Assembly (NCBI GenBank): GCA_039028895.1
Contig: JBCCHF010000028.1
Coordinates: 22,900-86,899, forward strand
DNA from: JAHDCJ01 sp039028895
Lineage (GTDB): Bacteria > Bacteroidota > Bacteroidia > Chitinophagales > Saprospiraceae
Direction: 5' to 3'
DNA length: 64,000 nucleotides
Shown one piece after another: positions 34,698 through 43,592 of this stretch (position 1 is the stretch's first letter; every line of letters starts with the position of its first letter). Position numbers and translations under genes: made by a program. The notes beneath the pieces are model-generated. The model was given only the letters and a program-made list of their open reading frames with translations. It did no database searches and had not been told where the DNA came from.

Positions 34698-36506
34698 ATG
34701 CCAATTTTTAAAGATAACGACATATTCGCTGGTCGCTACCAACTCATCAACCATCTTGGATCAGGAGGTTTTGCAGAGGTGTGGAAAGCCAAAGACATGA
34801 TGGCTGACGAAGTTGAAATTGCCATAAAAATTTATGCCCCTGAACGTGGTCTTGACGAACAGGGCATCCGTCTTTTCAGGAAAGAATACTCCAATACTGC
34901 TGGTCTGAATCATACCCATCTGCTGACCGCAAAACACTTTGATGTTCATAATGGATCGCCATATCTGATTATGCCTTACTGCCCGGGTGGCAACCTGATG
35001 GACCTTATCATTGACGAAAAGAAGCATACTGAAGCTGAGATTCTTGACATCTTTATTCCGCTTGCCGAAGCGCTCGATTATTTACACAAAAAAGGAATTA
35101 TCCACCAAGATATAAAGCCGCATAATATCCTCAGAGATGAAGACGGAAAGTGTGTTCTCGCAGATTTTGGTATCAGCGGGAAAGTACGCCGCACGATTGC
35201 CGCTCGAACACAAAAAGCAGGGCAGGAGCAACAATCATCTTTTACCCCAGCCTATGCGCCGCCAGAAAGATATACCTCAAAGCCCTCCTCTGAATGGGAT
35301 ATTTTCTCTCTTGGGGTAACCATATACGAACTCATCACCGGTGATCTGCCATTCGAAGATACTGGCGAAGCGCTTAATCGCGGATCAGCCATTCCACCAT
35401 TGGCTGACAACTGGAGCAGGGAGTTATCAAATGCGCTAACGGCATCAATGTCGCAAGATCCTGCCCATCGGCCTTCGGCTGCAATGCTTGTTAACATGCT
35501 TAACCAGGCTATTTCTCCACAAAAAGGTCAACCGCCGAAAAAAAGTCGTGGCCGCAGGAAAACAGAGGTCATGATCAAGCCAGAAATAACGGCACAGGGC
35601 AATCATCAGGCGACACCCAAGAAGAAGAAACTTAAGCTAGTATGGATTCTTGCAGGCATATTTGGGATCGCCCTGGCCACCGGATTGCCCGTTATGATCA
35701 ATAAGATGAAAAAGACGGCAGAAGAGAATGAATTGTACAGCACACTCAATCTTGAAGCCGCCACCCATCTCAACAAAAAAGAATTTAAGCAAGCTAAACA
35801 GAAATACGAACAGGCACTGGCCATGAAGCCAGACGAGTATGAGCCTATGCAGGGCTCAAGAAATGTTGCTATCAGAGCTGCCAATCATTTTATCACAAGA
35901 GGTCGACAATTTTGGAGCATCGATGAATTCAACCTGGCTATATTGAATTGCGACAGTGCACTATATTATATGTCTGATAATATCGCCGCTAAAGTTTTGA
36001 GAGACTCTATTAATACCGCTAAGATCAGCCAGACACTTTCGCTTGACAATAATAAAAGTCCATTTACCAACCTGCTCATCAAACCTGGGGAAGGGACCTC
36101 AAAGGATAAAGTTGTCGACATTAAGATCAAGGACTATGAGATCATAGATCAATTTGTCGCCACTAACAGTCTCGTCAAAATGAGGCGCATCAAAAAGAAT
36201 GGTAAATACGGATTTATCAATGCGGTTGGTAATGTAGCTGTCCAGCCTATCTATGATGATCTATATCCCTTTGCGGGAAAACCATTTGTAAGAGCGCGTT
36301 TCAAGAAAGGGGATAAATTCGGATTTCTTGACGTACTCGGCAATGAAATTGTCCCTGCTCAATATGCGTCAGCAGCCGACTTTGTAGGAGATAAAGCAAA
36401 AGTCTCCTTCACAAGACTAGGCTTCCTTGTCCTTGATTCATCTCCTGATTTTGGCAAGGAGGGTATGGCATTTTACATCGACATTAACGGAAACAGGATA
36501 AAATGA
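34698..36506 (+). CDS. Membrane Ser/Thr kinase with TPR and WG repeats
   Basis: This 602-residue protein has a kinase domain at ~13-270: GSGGFAEVWKA, IAIKIYAP, IIHQDIKPHNIL, ADFGISG, and APPERY. A basic linker leads to a single membrane helix (~313-335, LKLVWILAGIFGIALATGLPVMI). Outside follow TPR-like helices (~345-440) and WG repeats (~495-575, KNGKYGFINAVGNVAVQPIYDDL...KFGFLDVLGNEIVPAQY). WG repeats often bind envelope or peptidoglycan components. The HRD Arg is Gln (HQD), so activation-loop phosphorylation may not be needed. It overlaps the next kinase gene by 4 nt (ATGA). Confidence 0.92.
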   Translation: MPIFKDNDIFAGRYQLINHLGSGGFAEVWKAKDMMADEVEIAIKIYAPERGLDEQGIRLFRKEYSNTAGLNHTHLLTAKHFDVHNGSPYLIMPYCPGGNLMDLIIDEKKHTEAEILDIFIPLAEALDYLHKKGIIHQDIKPHNILRDEDGKCVLADFGISGKVRRTIAARTQKAGQEQQSSFTPAYAPPERYTSKPSSEWDIFSLGVTIYELITGDLPFEDTGEALNRGSAIPPLADNWSRELSNALTASMSQDPAHRPSAAMLVNMLNQAISPQKGQPPKKSRGRRKTEVMIKPEITAQGNHQATPKKKKLKLVWILAGIFGIALATGLPVMINKMKKTAEENELYSTLNLEAATHLNKKEFKQAKQKYEQALAMKPDEYEPMQGSRNVAIRAANHFITRGRQFWSIDEFNLAILNCDSALYYMSDNIAAKVLRDSINTAKISQTLSLDNNKSPFTNLLIKPGEGTSKDKVVDIKIKDYEIIDQFVATNSLVKMRRIKKNGKYGFINAVGNVAVQPIYDDLYPFAGKPFVRARFKKGDKFGFLDVLGNEIVPAQYASAADFVGDKAKVSFTRLGFLVLDSSPDFGKEGMAFYIDINGNRIK

Positions 36507-38362
36507 AATATAGAAAAGACGACATATTTGCCGGTCGATACAAATTGGTAAAACACCTTGGCACAGGTGGTTTTGCTGAAGTGTGGAAGGCCGAAGATGT
36601 CATGGCAGATAATAGCATTGTTGCGATTAAGATATTTGCTCCGGACAAAGGACTCGACGAAGATGGCGTTTTGGTATTCAGAAGAGAGTACGCCCTAACC
36701 CTTCCATTAAGGCATAATCACCTGTTAACCGCTTCTTATTTCGATATCAACGATGGTTCTCCCTATCTGATCATGCCGTTTTGTGAAGCTGGCAGCCTGA
36801 TGAGCAAGATTGTACGCCATCATGAATTCTCAGAGGAGGAAATCGCCAAGGTGATGGCTCAACTGACCGACGGATTGACCTATCTTCACGAAAACGGAAT
36901 CACACACCAGGACATGAAACCTGATAATGTGATGATCCTCAAACCTGGTTATTATGTTTTGGCTGATTTTGGTATCAGTACCCGTATCCGGAGATCAGTA
37001 GCACGCAGCATGCGCGCCGACCAGGCAAAGAGTTACAGCGCATTCACCCCGGCCTATGCGCCACCTGAAAAGTATATCAGCAAACCTACACCAGCAGGTG
37101 ACATTTTTTCATTTGGCGTCACCATTTACGAATGCCTGACAGGTGATGTCCCGTTTGAAGACATGGGGGCGGCACTTGAACGCGGAGCAACCATCCCCGA
37201 TCTTCCAGAAAAATATAGCAAGGGATTAAATGATCTTTTGCAAAAATGTATGTCTACCAAACCAGGGGACAGGCCAACTGCCAGGGAAGTTGCAGACACT
37301 GTAAATGCATTTAAAAAAACCGGGATCTGGCCCCTTTCGGGGAATGCTGACGCCGTTGAAAAAGCCGATAAGCCGATTAAGAAGCCAAGGAAAACGATGG
37401 TAATGAGCGCCATTGAGCTTGACGATGATAAAGAAGAAAAAGCAGACATCCAGAAAACCGCTGTTGCCACCAAACCAGCTAAAAAAGAAGAAGAAAAGAA
37501 ACGGGCATGGTTGATACCTGCTTTAATCGGAGCAGTGCTCCTACTTGGTACTGCAGCTGGTTATAATATTTGGTCTTCTGGTCAATCAAAACGATTGGCA
37601 AAAGAGGAAGCCCTACAAAAAGAAAATTTCACAAAGTCTTTCTTTCAGAATATGATTGACAGTACTTCTGATGCGGCCTCAGTGGAAGCACTTGCTTTCT
37701 TATTGTCAAGGGTGGATTTCGAAAAAGATTCCGGAAGCTTGTTTGATGAACAGCATTTTGATTTTGAGGCCTTTGAAAGGCAATGGAATAACCGACAGCA
37801 AACGCTTTTTACTATTGACTCTATTTCACGAGCCACTGCCTACCAGGATTCACTCGACAGAGCAAAAGCAATTGCTGATTCTCTGGCCCTGGTTGAACAA
37901 GAGAAGGAAAAACCAGATCAAACTGAGCCAGACCCGCCAACGGATAACACAGAAGAAGATGACGACTTCACGTTACCCTCTCTCGAAGAGATTCAAAGGA
38001 AGATTAAGCAAAAAGGACATTACCCCAGAATTTCTACTTCAATATTGTTCAAAATCAACAGTTCTGTTATAAAACCCGAAGCTTATCCATTAATGGATGC
38101 GCTTGCTACAAGGCTAAAAGAAGTCAAGGCCCCAATTGTTGAAATTGGCGTGCATACTGATGCTATGGGAAGTTCAAAATACAATAAGATACTCTCCCAG
38201 AAACGAGCGGATGCTATTGAAAAGTACCTGGTGCGAAAGGGCGTCAGCGACGGTAAACTTTCTGCTGTAGGGTACGGAGAAGATAAACCAATCGACACCA
38301 ATGAATCGGCAAGAGGCAGAGCAATGAACCGAAGAGTAGAAATCGCCCCTAAAAAACAATAA
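36503..38362 (+). CDS. Membrane Ser/Thr kinase fused to an OmpA-like domain
   Basis: This 619-residue protein has an N-terminal kinase domain (~12-270: GTGGFAEVWKAED, VAIKIFAP, ITHQDMKPDNVM, ADFGIST, APPEKY) closely similar to the preceding kinase. One membrane helix lies at ~333-355 (RAWLIPALIGAVLLLGTAAGYNIW). A charged and coiled linker follows, then a C-terminal OmpA/MotB domain (~510-619: ILFKINSSVIKPEAYPLMDALATRL, EIGVHTDAMGSSKYNKILSQKRADAIEKYL, SARGRAMNRRVEI). Thus the cytoplasmic kinase is tied to a peptidoglycan-binding sensor. It likely arose by duplication with replacement of the sensor. Confidence 0.93.
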   Translation: MKYRKDDIFAGRYKLVKHLGTGGFAEVWKAEDVMADNSIVAIKIFAPDKGLDEDGVLVFRREYALTLPLRHNHLLTASYFDINDGSPYLIMPFCEAGSLMSKIVRHHEFSEEEIAKVMAQLTDGLTYLHENGITHQDMKPDNVMILKPGYYVLADFGISTRIRRSVARSMRADQAKSYSAFTPAYAPPEKYISKPTPAGDIFSFGVTIYECLTGDVPFEDMGAALERGATIPDLPEKYSKGLNDLLQKCMSTKPGDRPTAREVADTVNAFKKTGIWPLSGNADAVEKADKPIKKPRKTMVMSAIELDDDKEEKADIQKTAVATKPAKKEEEKKRAWLIPALIGAVLLLGTAAGYNIWSSGQSKRLAKEEALQKENFTKSFFQNMIDSTSDAASVEALAFLLSRVDFEKDSGSLFDEQHFDFEAFERQWNNRQQTLFTIDSISRATAYQDSLDRAKAIADSLALVEQEKEKPDQTEPDPPTDNTEEDDDFTLPSLEEIQRKIKQKGHYPRISTSILFKINSSVIKPEAYPLMDALATRLKEVKAPIVEIGVHTDAMGSSKYNKILSQKRADAIEKYLVRKGVSDGKLSAVGYGEDKPIDTNESARGRAMNRRVEIAPKKQ

Positions 38363-38385
38363 ACCTAAAAACAAATAAAGCTATC

Positions 38386-39945
38386 ATGGCAGGATCAATG
38401 ACCAAGTCTGTAACCCAGGGACTTAAAATGCTGGGTGGCTCGAATGTCCCAAGTTACACCTTGACATTCATTACGCCGACAGGGAAGCATAAGGCCGGGG
38501 GATTTCAGACCATTGTGGTGCCTTATATCGAACTTGGCAGAGCCGCTAATTGTGTTATTCGTTTTGGTGAAGACACGCCCACTGTAAGTCGAAAACATGC
38601 CGCGATCGAACGCCGCGACAAAGACTTCGTCATTACCCAGCTCTCAGCAACCAATCCGACTCTGGTCAATGGTCGTCCTATCAAAAAGGAATGGTTTCTC
38701 AATAATGGTGACGAGATCCAACTTTCGGCAGAAGGGCCAAAGATCCGGTTTAACACCTCTGCTACCAAGACCTCTACTTTCAAGTTTACCGAAAGACTGC
38801 AAATGTTTGCCAGTCAGTCACTAAGGCCGTATAAAGCTGCTGTGGCTACCCTGGCATTTCTCTTGCTGGCCGCTTCTGGCACTGCCGGGTATTTCATTTA
38901 TCAACAAGATGCCGAGATCACACAGCTCGAAGACGAAACCGAAACCCTTGAGCAAAAGGCCAAAGAACTTGCCGCCATCGCAGCAGAACAAGAACAACTG
39001 ATTATTGAGCAGGAAGAATCCAATAAAAAGCGGATGGAAACGCTCACCAAACAATATGAAAGTGATTTAGCAGCATTAGAGCAAGATAATGATCGTCTTG
39101 CCAAGATTATCTCAGCCACTAGAGCGAAAGTCCAGGAATTGGAGAACCGACCGCCACCACAAGCCATCAGCAAAGCGCCTGATTTCAAGGATGTTGTTGC
39201 TGAGCTGCCCAAAAACCAGGTGTACTATATGGAAATTTCCAAAACACGTTTCCGTGACCTCGATGGTACCGTCAAAGAAGTTAACGGAGGTGGCTCCTGC
39301 ACCTGCTGGCTAACCAACACTGGCACTGTGATTACCGCTCGTCACTGTGTGCAACCTTGGCGTTTTATGAAAACCCCTGTTGAAAATCCAGCCAATGATC
39401 CTTACATGATTACTATGAACCTTGTCGAAAATAATGGCGGTGAGATTCTCGACGTAGAATACCTCGCTGTTTCGCCAACCGGTTCAAGTTTTACATTTAA
39501 TTACAACAACCTCGTCTATGTTGATGGTCGCGACGAATTGTGGACCGGAGAGGTGGAAGGCATTCCATTCAAATTCAATTCATTTACAGCATGGGATTAT
39601 GACTGGGCTTACCTCAATACCAACTTACCCGGTTCTACATTGACCATCGACAAAAATCTTTCGAATAACCTGAAGACAGGACAGCGTTTATACGTTCTCG
39701 GATACTCGCACGCTTTGGCCCACCAGGGCGGAAGCAACCTGGAGCCTTTGTTTAGCGTATCCGATGTCGCCAAAGACGGCCTCACCAGGGGTATGATCAT
39801 ATTGACTCAAAGGGGATTTGAAGGCGGGAATTCCGGGGGGCCGGTATTTACTAAAACTGCGGATGGCAAGTATACTGCTGTAGGTATTGTTTCTGCAGGG
39901 CGTGAAAGTATTGGTATGATCGTACCAGTAGGCAATATGCAATAA
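38386..39945 (+). CDS. FHA - membrane helix - coiled coil - trypsin-like protease
   Basis: This 519-residue protein has an FHA domain at ~22-125 (IELGRAANCVIRFGEDTPTVSRKHAAIERRDKDFVI..NPTLVNGRPI) with the Arg, Ser-Arg-His and Asn contacts intact. A membrane helix follows at ~147-170 and a coiled coil at ~175-255. The exported S1/HtrA-like domain at ~265-515 has His in TARHCV, Asp in WDYDWAYL and Ser in GGNSGGPVF. A cytoplasmic phosphothreonine reader is therefore coupled to an envelope protease, with a candidate intact triad. It sits between the kinases and the PP2C phosphatase. Confidence 0.92.
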   Translation: MAGSMTKSVTQGLKMLGGSNVPSYTLTFITPTGKHKAGGFQTIVVPYIELGRAANCVIRFGEDTPTVSRKHAAIERRDKDFVITQLSATNPTLVNGRPIKKEWFLNNGDEIQLSAEGPKIRFNTSATKTSTFKFTERLQMFASQSLRPYKAAVATLAFLLLAASGTAGYFIYQQDAEITQLEDETETLEQKAKELAAIAAEQEQLIIEQEESNKKRMETLTKQYESDLAALEQDNDRLAKIISATRAKVQELENRPPPQAISKAPDFKDVVAELPKNQVYYMEISKTRFRDLDGTVKEVNGGGSCTCWLTNTGTVITARHCVQPWRFMKTPVENPANDPYMITMNLVENNGGEILDVEYLAVSPTGSSFTFNYNNLVYVDGRDELWTGEVEGIPFKFNSFTAWDYDWAYLNTNLPGSTLTIDKNLSNNLKTGQRLYVLGYSHALAHQGGSNLEPLFSVSDVAKDGLTRGMIILTQRGFEGGNSGGPVFTKTADGKYTAVGIVSAGRESIGMIVPVGNMQ

Positions 39946-39958
39946 CTAAATCACAGTT

Positions 39959-40849
39959 ATGACAAAAATACAAATAGCTGTAAAAACCGATGCCGGAAGG
40001 ATCAGGAGCCTCAACGAAGACAACTTCGTTATAGCTACCGACCTTAAAGGTGGAACATGGAATCGGCTTTCTGAAGAAGTCATCGATCTTGGTGACTGGG
40101 GGGCCATTTTCATGGTCGCTGATGGCATGGGAGGTACCCAGGCAGGTGATGTCGCATCGGAGATTGCCGTCAATATGGTACAAAAGTGTTTTTCGGATCT
40201 GGCAACCTTACCTGCCTCTGATCTTGATATTGCAAATCTGTTAAAAGAGGCGATCCAGGCAGCCCATCAGGCTATCGTCAATCATGTTACCGAAAATCCT
40301 GAGAGGGAAGGGATGGGTACAACAGCGATTATTGGCTGGTTAATTGGCAGCACGCTTTATGTCGCATGGAGCGGTGACAGCCGGGCCTATTATTTTCAAA
40401 ATCTATCAGGATTAAAAATGATAAGTTCAGATCATTCCCTGGTTTGGGAACAGGTTTTAAAAGGGGAAATCACCGCTGAGCAGGCAAGAGTACACCCCCA
40501 AAGTCATATTATTACACAAAGCCTGGGCGATATAAAAGTTGCGCCGAAACCTGATGTCATTGTGGAAGCTGTTTCGGCAGGCTCAAAAATACTGTTATGC
40601 AGTGATGGATTGAACGGCATGATTAGCGATGATAACATTGCCAGCATGTTAAGCACAGCCGATCATCCATCGGTAATTTGTGAATCATTGATAAATGCGG
40701 CCAACCAAAATGGCGGTGAAGATAATACTACTGTCATTTTAATTGAGGTTTTGGAGTCTGATGTCGAATTGTCTAATCAACCTGATAATATTGCGGTAAC
40801 GCAAGTCGTTAAAAAAGATCAAAGCAAACCATGGTGGCAATTTTGGTAG
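39959..40849 (+). CDS. PP2C-family Ser/Thr phosphatase
   Basis: This 296-residue protein has all PP2C metal-site motifs: NEDNFVIA, MVADGMGGTQAGDVAS, GMGTTAIIGWL, GDSRAYYF, LLCSDGLNGMI, and GGEDNTTVILIEV. A ~30-residue basic tail ends QSKPWWQFW. It would reverse phosphorylation by the three kinases just upstream. It lies 13 nt after the protease gene. Confidence 0.95.
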   Translation: MTKIQIAVKTDAGRIRSLNEDNFVIATDLKGGTWNRLSEEVIDLGDWGAIFMVADGMGGTQAGDVASEIAVNMVQKCFSDLATLPASDLDIANLLKEAIQAAHQAIVNHVTENPEREGMGTTAIIGWLIGSTLYVAWSGDSRAYYFQNLSGLKMISSDHSLVWEQVLKGEITAEQARVHPQSHIITQSLGDIKVAPKPDVIVEAVSAGSKILLCSDGLNGMISDDNIASMLSTADHPSVICESLINAANQNGGEDNTTVILIEVLESDVELSNQPDNIAVTQVVKKDQSKPWWQFW

Positions 40850-40940
40850 TCAAACTGCCCGTTGAGTTAAGGCCCTGTTACCAATTGTCATGTTTTTTGC
40901 ATTTTTGCCTGAAAAGAAAATCCTGAGATCTCTCGATATT

Positions 40941-41384
40941 ATGAAAAAACTGACCCTGCTATTTTCATTTTTTATTTGTTTGACCGTTACCGGAATGGCA
41001 CAACAGAACTATCAATACGCAATTGGCCTGAGAGGTGGTAATCCGGTAGGGGCTACTGTAAAATACTTTTTCACAGAATACCATGCTGGTGAGGGCATTA
41101 TTGGACTTGAGTTCAACCGTGGCTTCAACCTCACTGGTCTTTACGAATTCAATATGTACCTTACTGAAGGAACCAACTGGTACTTTGGTGGTGGCATGTC
41201 GCTTGGGGTAAAAAAGAATCTTACCACATTTGGATTTGATGGTATTATTGGTGTAGAGTTTACCTTACCACGACACCCGATCAATTTTGGAATTGACTGG
41301 AAACCGGCTTATGTCTTTGGACTTGAAGACAAGACCCTTGGTCTCCTGAATTTTGCCTTGTCTTTGCGGTATGCTATCAAGTGA
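40941..41384 (+). CDS. Small outer-membrane beta-barrel protein
   Basis: Starting at ATG 40941, this 147-residue protein has a signal peptide (MKKLTLLFSFFICLTVTGMAQ). Eight short amphipathic strands follow (YAIGLRGGNPVGATVKYFF, GIIGLEFNRGFNLTGLYEF, WYFGGGMSLGVKK), typical of a small OmpW/OmpX-like barrel. The ORF extends upstream to 40890, but without a signal peptide in place. It lies 91 nt after the PP2C gene and may belong to the signalling operon. Confidence 0.75.
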   Translation: MKKLTLLFSFFICLTVTGMAQQNYQYAIGLRGGNPVGATVKYFFTEYHAGEGIIGLEFNRGFNLTGLYEFNMYLTEGTNWYFGGGMSLGVKKNLTTFGFDGIIGVEFTLPRHPINFGIDWKPAYVFGLEDKTLGLLNFALSLRYAIK

Positions 41385-42309
41385 CCTACGATATGACCTG
41401 ATTTTTTCCTGGGGAATGGCTTTTATCTGCTTTTTCCCTTTGAGTCTATTTTCCCAAAATTGCCTGACCAATGGCATTTCATTTGGTTCGCAAACCGACA
41501 TTGATAATTTCACTACTAACTTCCCCGGATGCTCTATAATTGATGGTGATGTAGAAATCATGGATGACGGGTCTGGTATTTCCAATTTATTGGGACTGAG
41601 TGCTGTATCTGAAATTGGCGGAAGCCTGGTAATCGATATAAACTCCCACTTATCTAGCCTGTGCGGCCTTGAAAATCTGGAATCTATCGGCGGCGATCTT
41701 CAAATTTCGTTCAATGTAAGTTTAACCAATCTTGATGGTCTTTCTGAGCTCAACAGTATTGACGGATTTGTAGACATTGTTAATAATGCTTCGCTGATCA
41801 GTTTGTCCGGATTATCGGCACTGACTTCGATAAATGGATTTTTACAGGTGTCAAATAATATTTCGCTGCCCTCTTTGTCCGGTCTTGAAAATATTGACCC
41901 TTCGGGCATTTCTGACTTATTGCTTTTATCAGGAGATGAGTTACAATTTTGTCATTTGGTAAATCTTTGCAGCTATCTCGATGAGGGCGGAACAGCTTCT
42001 ATCGCGGATAATGGAAAGGGTTGCGCTACTGCTGAAGTGGTTGAGGTGGCTTGTAGTCTTGTGTCTGTAGCGGACATTCAGAAGGACGAATTGATTGTTT
42101 TTCCAATGCCTACTTTTGGTACGATCTGGATTGAAGGAGTTGTGGCTGGAGGCGAAGACTACATAATTATTGATCAATCCGGAGAGGTTGAAATAGTTGG
42201 TCGTTTGTCGCGTAACAAGTCGATTGACGTCTCGGGTTTATCGGCTGGAAGCTATTTCCTTGTTTTAGCAGAAAGGAGGAAAGTTAGTCGACTAGTTGTA
42301 GCCTGGTAG
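41371..42309 (+). CDS. Receptor L-domain-like secreted protein with T9SS domain
   Basis: Taken from ATG 41371, this is a ~312-residue secreted protein. ATG 41416 is equally likely and gives the compact signal peptide MAFICFFPLSLFSQ. The 5' end overlaps the upstream barrel gene. Residues ~45-200 hold leucine-rich receptor-L-type repeats (LGLSAVSEIGGSLVIDINSHLSSLCGLENLESIGGDLQISFN..SLTNLDGLSELNSIDG). A short T9SS type A domain ends it (IVFPMPTFGTIWIEGVV...IDVSGLSAGSYFLVLAERRKVSRLVVAW). The role is likely surface adhesion or recognition. Confidence 0.78.
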   Translation: MLSSDLRYDLIFSWGMAFICFFPLSLFSQNCLTNGISFGSQTDIDNFTTNFPGCSIIDGDVEIMDDGSGISNLLGLSAVSEIGGSLVIDINSHLSSLCGLENLESIGGDLQISFNVSLTNLDGLSELNSIDGFVDIVNNASLISLSGLSALTSINGFLQVSNNISLPSLSGLENIDPSGISDLLLLSGDELQFCHLVNLCSYLDEGGTASIADNGKGCATAEVVEVACSLVSVADIQKDELIVFPMPTFGTIWIEGVVAGGEDYIIIDQSGEVEIVGRLSRNKSIDVSGLSAGSYFLVLAERRKVSRLVVAW

Positions 42310-42363
42310 GCCTGATGTTGTCTTGGTTTTTAATCTTTTTATTGATAAATACTTTTTTAAAAC

Positions 42364-43215
42364 ACGAAACATTTATTAATCATTTCGTTGGTCCTGGGAT
42401 TACTAAACACTACAGCCGCCCAAAACTCATGCGACATCAAAAACATCATGGCGGATATTAAGAAGTTTACCCCACTTATCAAAAAAGCTATCGACAACCC
42501 TGCAATCCTGAACTCATTAACAAAGGGGACAGGAGAAAAAGTGGAAAGTAAAGGTTCATTTAATTCAATAATATCAGGATTTGACCTCGACTGTAAAGAC
42601 GGGCTTGATTTGCCAGATTGCGCAAAATGTTCCGCCGATCGTTATGGGGCCAATGATTATTACAAAGTTACTTTTGAAATGAAGTATGATGATGGTCGAT
42701 ATGGTAAGGTCGCAGCAAAGGCTTTTGAGAAAAACCTTGGCGATATTGCTCTGGCTAATGGTTATGAGCTTAAACCCAACAGAACTGGAATATTTCGCAA
42801 GTTATTACGCGAGGTCCCGATCCAAACTACTGTTAATGGAGAAACCATAACTGAATGGGAACCTTACTGGGACTATCTGGAAATTGAATCAAGTGGAGAT
42901 GCTGGAAGTAGTAGCTCCAAGGTTTGGATCTATATCAAGAAAAATGTGCGTCAAGCCGGTTTGAAATATACACCAAGAGGCATCTCAGACAAATCTGAAA
43001 AGTCAGATGACTTTTCAGCAAAAGCATTAACCGCCAACCAATTTAAAAGTGAATGGGCGTATACGAAAAGTTTGATCGATAAACTATTGTCGACCGATGT
43101 TACCTTTTCAGCACACCGTGGCAAAGTTGTGAAAAAGAATGACAGCGAAGAATTATATGAAACCCCATGTAGCACAGCTGATTATGGAAAGATTGAAGGG
43201 TGCCTATTTCTTTGA
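42364..43215 (+). CDS. Exported hypothetical protein with non-canonical start (possibly decaying)
   Basis: Read from an ACG at 42364, the protein begins with a full signal peptide (x-KHLLIISLVLGLLNTTAAQ) followed by NSCDI. The only upstream base triplets before a stop contain no ATG, GTG or TTG. Starting at TTG 42388 would cut the signal peptide in half. The mature part (~260 residues) has paired Cys (DLDCKDGLDLPDCAKC) and no known family. The frame stops at 43213-43215, but homologous-looking sequence continues in frame +1 (next entry). Deleting one G of GGG at 43198-43200 joins the two smoothly. This may be a pseudogene. Confidence 0.55.
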   Translation, partial: TKHLLIISLVLGLLNTTAAQNSCDIKNIMADIKKFTPLIKKAIDNPAILNSLTKGTGEKVESKGSFNSIISGFDLDCKDGLDLPDCAKCSADRYGANDYYKVTFEMKYDDGRYGKVAAKAFEKNLGDIALANGYELKPNRTGIFRKLLREVPIQTTVNGETITEWEPYWDYLEIESSGDAGSSSSKVWIYIKKNVRQAGLKYTPRGISDKSEKSDDFSAKALTANQFKSEWAYTKSLIDKLLSTDVTFSAHRGKVVKKNDSEELYETPCSTADYGKIEGCLFL

Positions 43216-43450
43216 CCTTGAATTATTTTTTACGGATCAACAGGAAAAAACCGAAGCCCTCAATTTTCTATCTTCAAAATTGGATGTGTTGGTTAAAACG
43301 TATGATTACATTCCGTTTAGCAATAAAAATGGGGTAACCGTAGGGTGGAAACGCCCTGATCTAAAAGATTATTTTGTTACGCTTTACGCTCCTGACAGAA
43401 CAGATAAGTTCTCCATTACCATTGGTATTCAAAAAACGGTTCAGAAGTAA
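43139..43450 (+). CDS. Downstream frame of the preceding gene (frameshift partner)
   Basis: This open frame of 103 codons overlaps the end of the previous gene by 77 nt and has no signal peptide. From 43199 on it reads GAYFFDLELFFTDQQEKTEALNFLSSKLDVL..., a sensible C-terminal domain. The preceding frame would end DYGKIEG just at the same point. It is best explained as the C-terminus of one ~360-residue exported protein broken by a +1 insertion in GGG (43198-43200). Independent translation from ATG 43139 is possible. Confidence 0.5.
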   Translation: MTAKNYMKPHVAQLIMERLKGAYFFDLELFFTDQQEKTEALNFLSSKLDVLVKTYDYIPFSNKNGVTVGWKRPDLKDYFVTLYAPDRTDKFSITIGIQKTVQK

Positions 43451-43592
43451 TATTGAAATTTGAGAATTTACTGTCCTGGGCAAGGATTAATGAAATTAAA
43501 GTATAAACTTTACCTTAACAGCTGCAAAGGATGTGCCTTATACTACATCAAGAGCTGATTTGAAATCGGATCTTGTGCCAGTTAACCTTTAA

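Noticed and set aside
38386..39945. HtrA/DegP protease without further domains
   Set aside because: A full FHA domain and a coiled coil precede the protease, and there is no PDZ domain.
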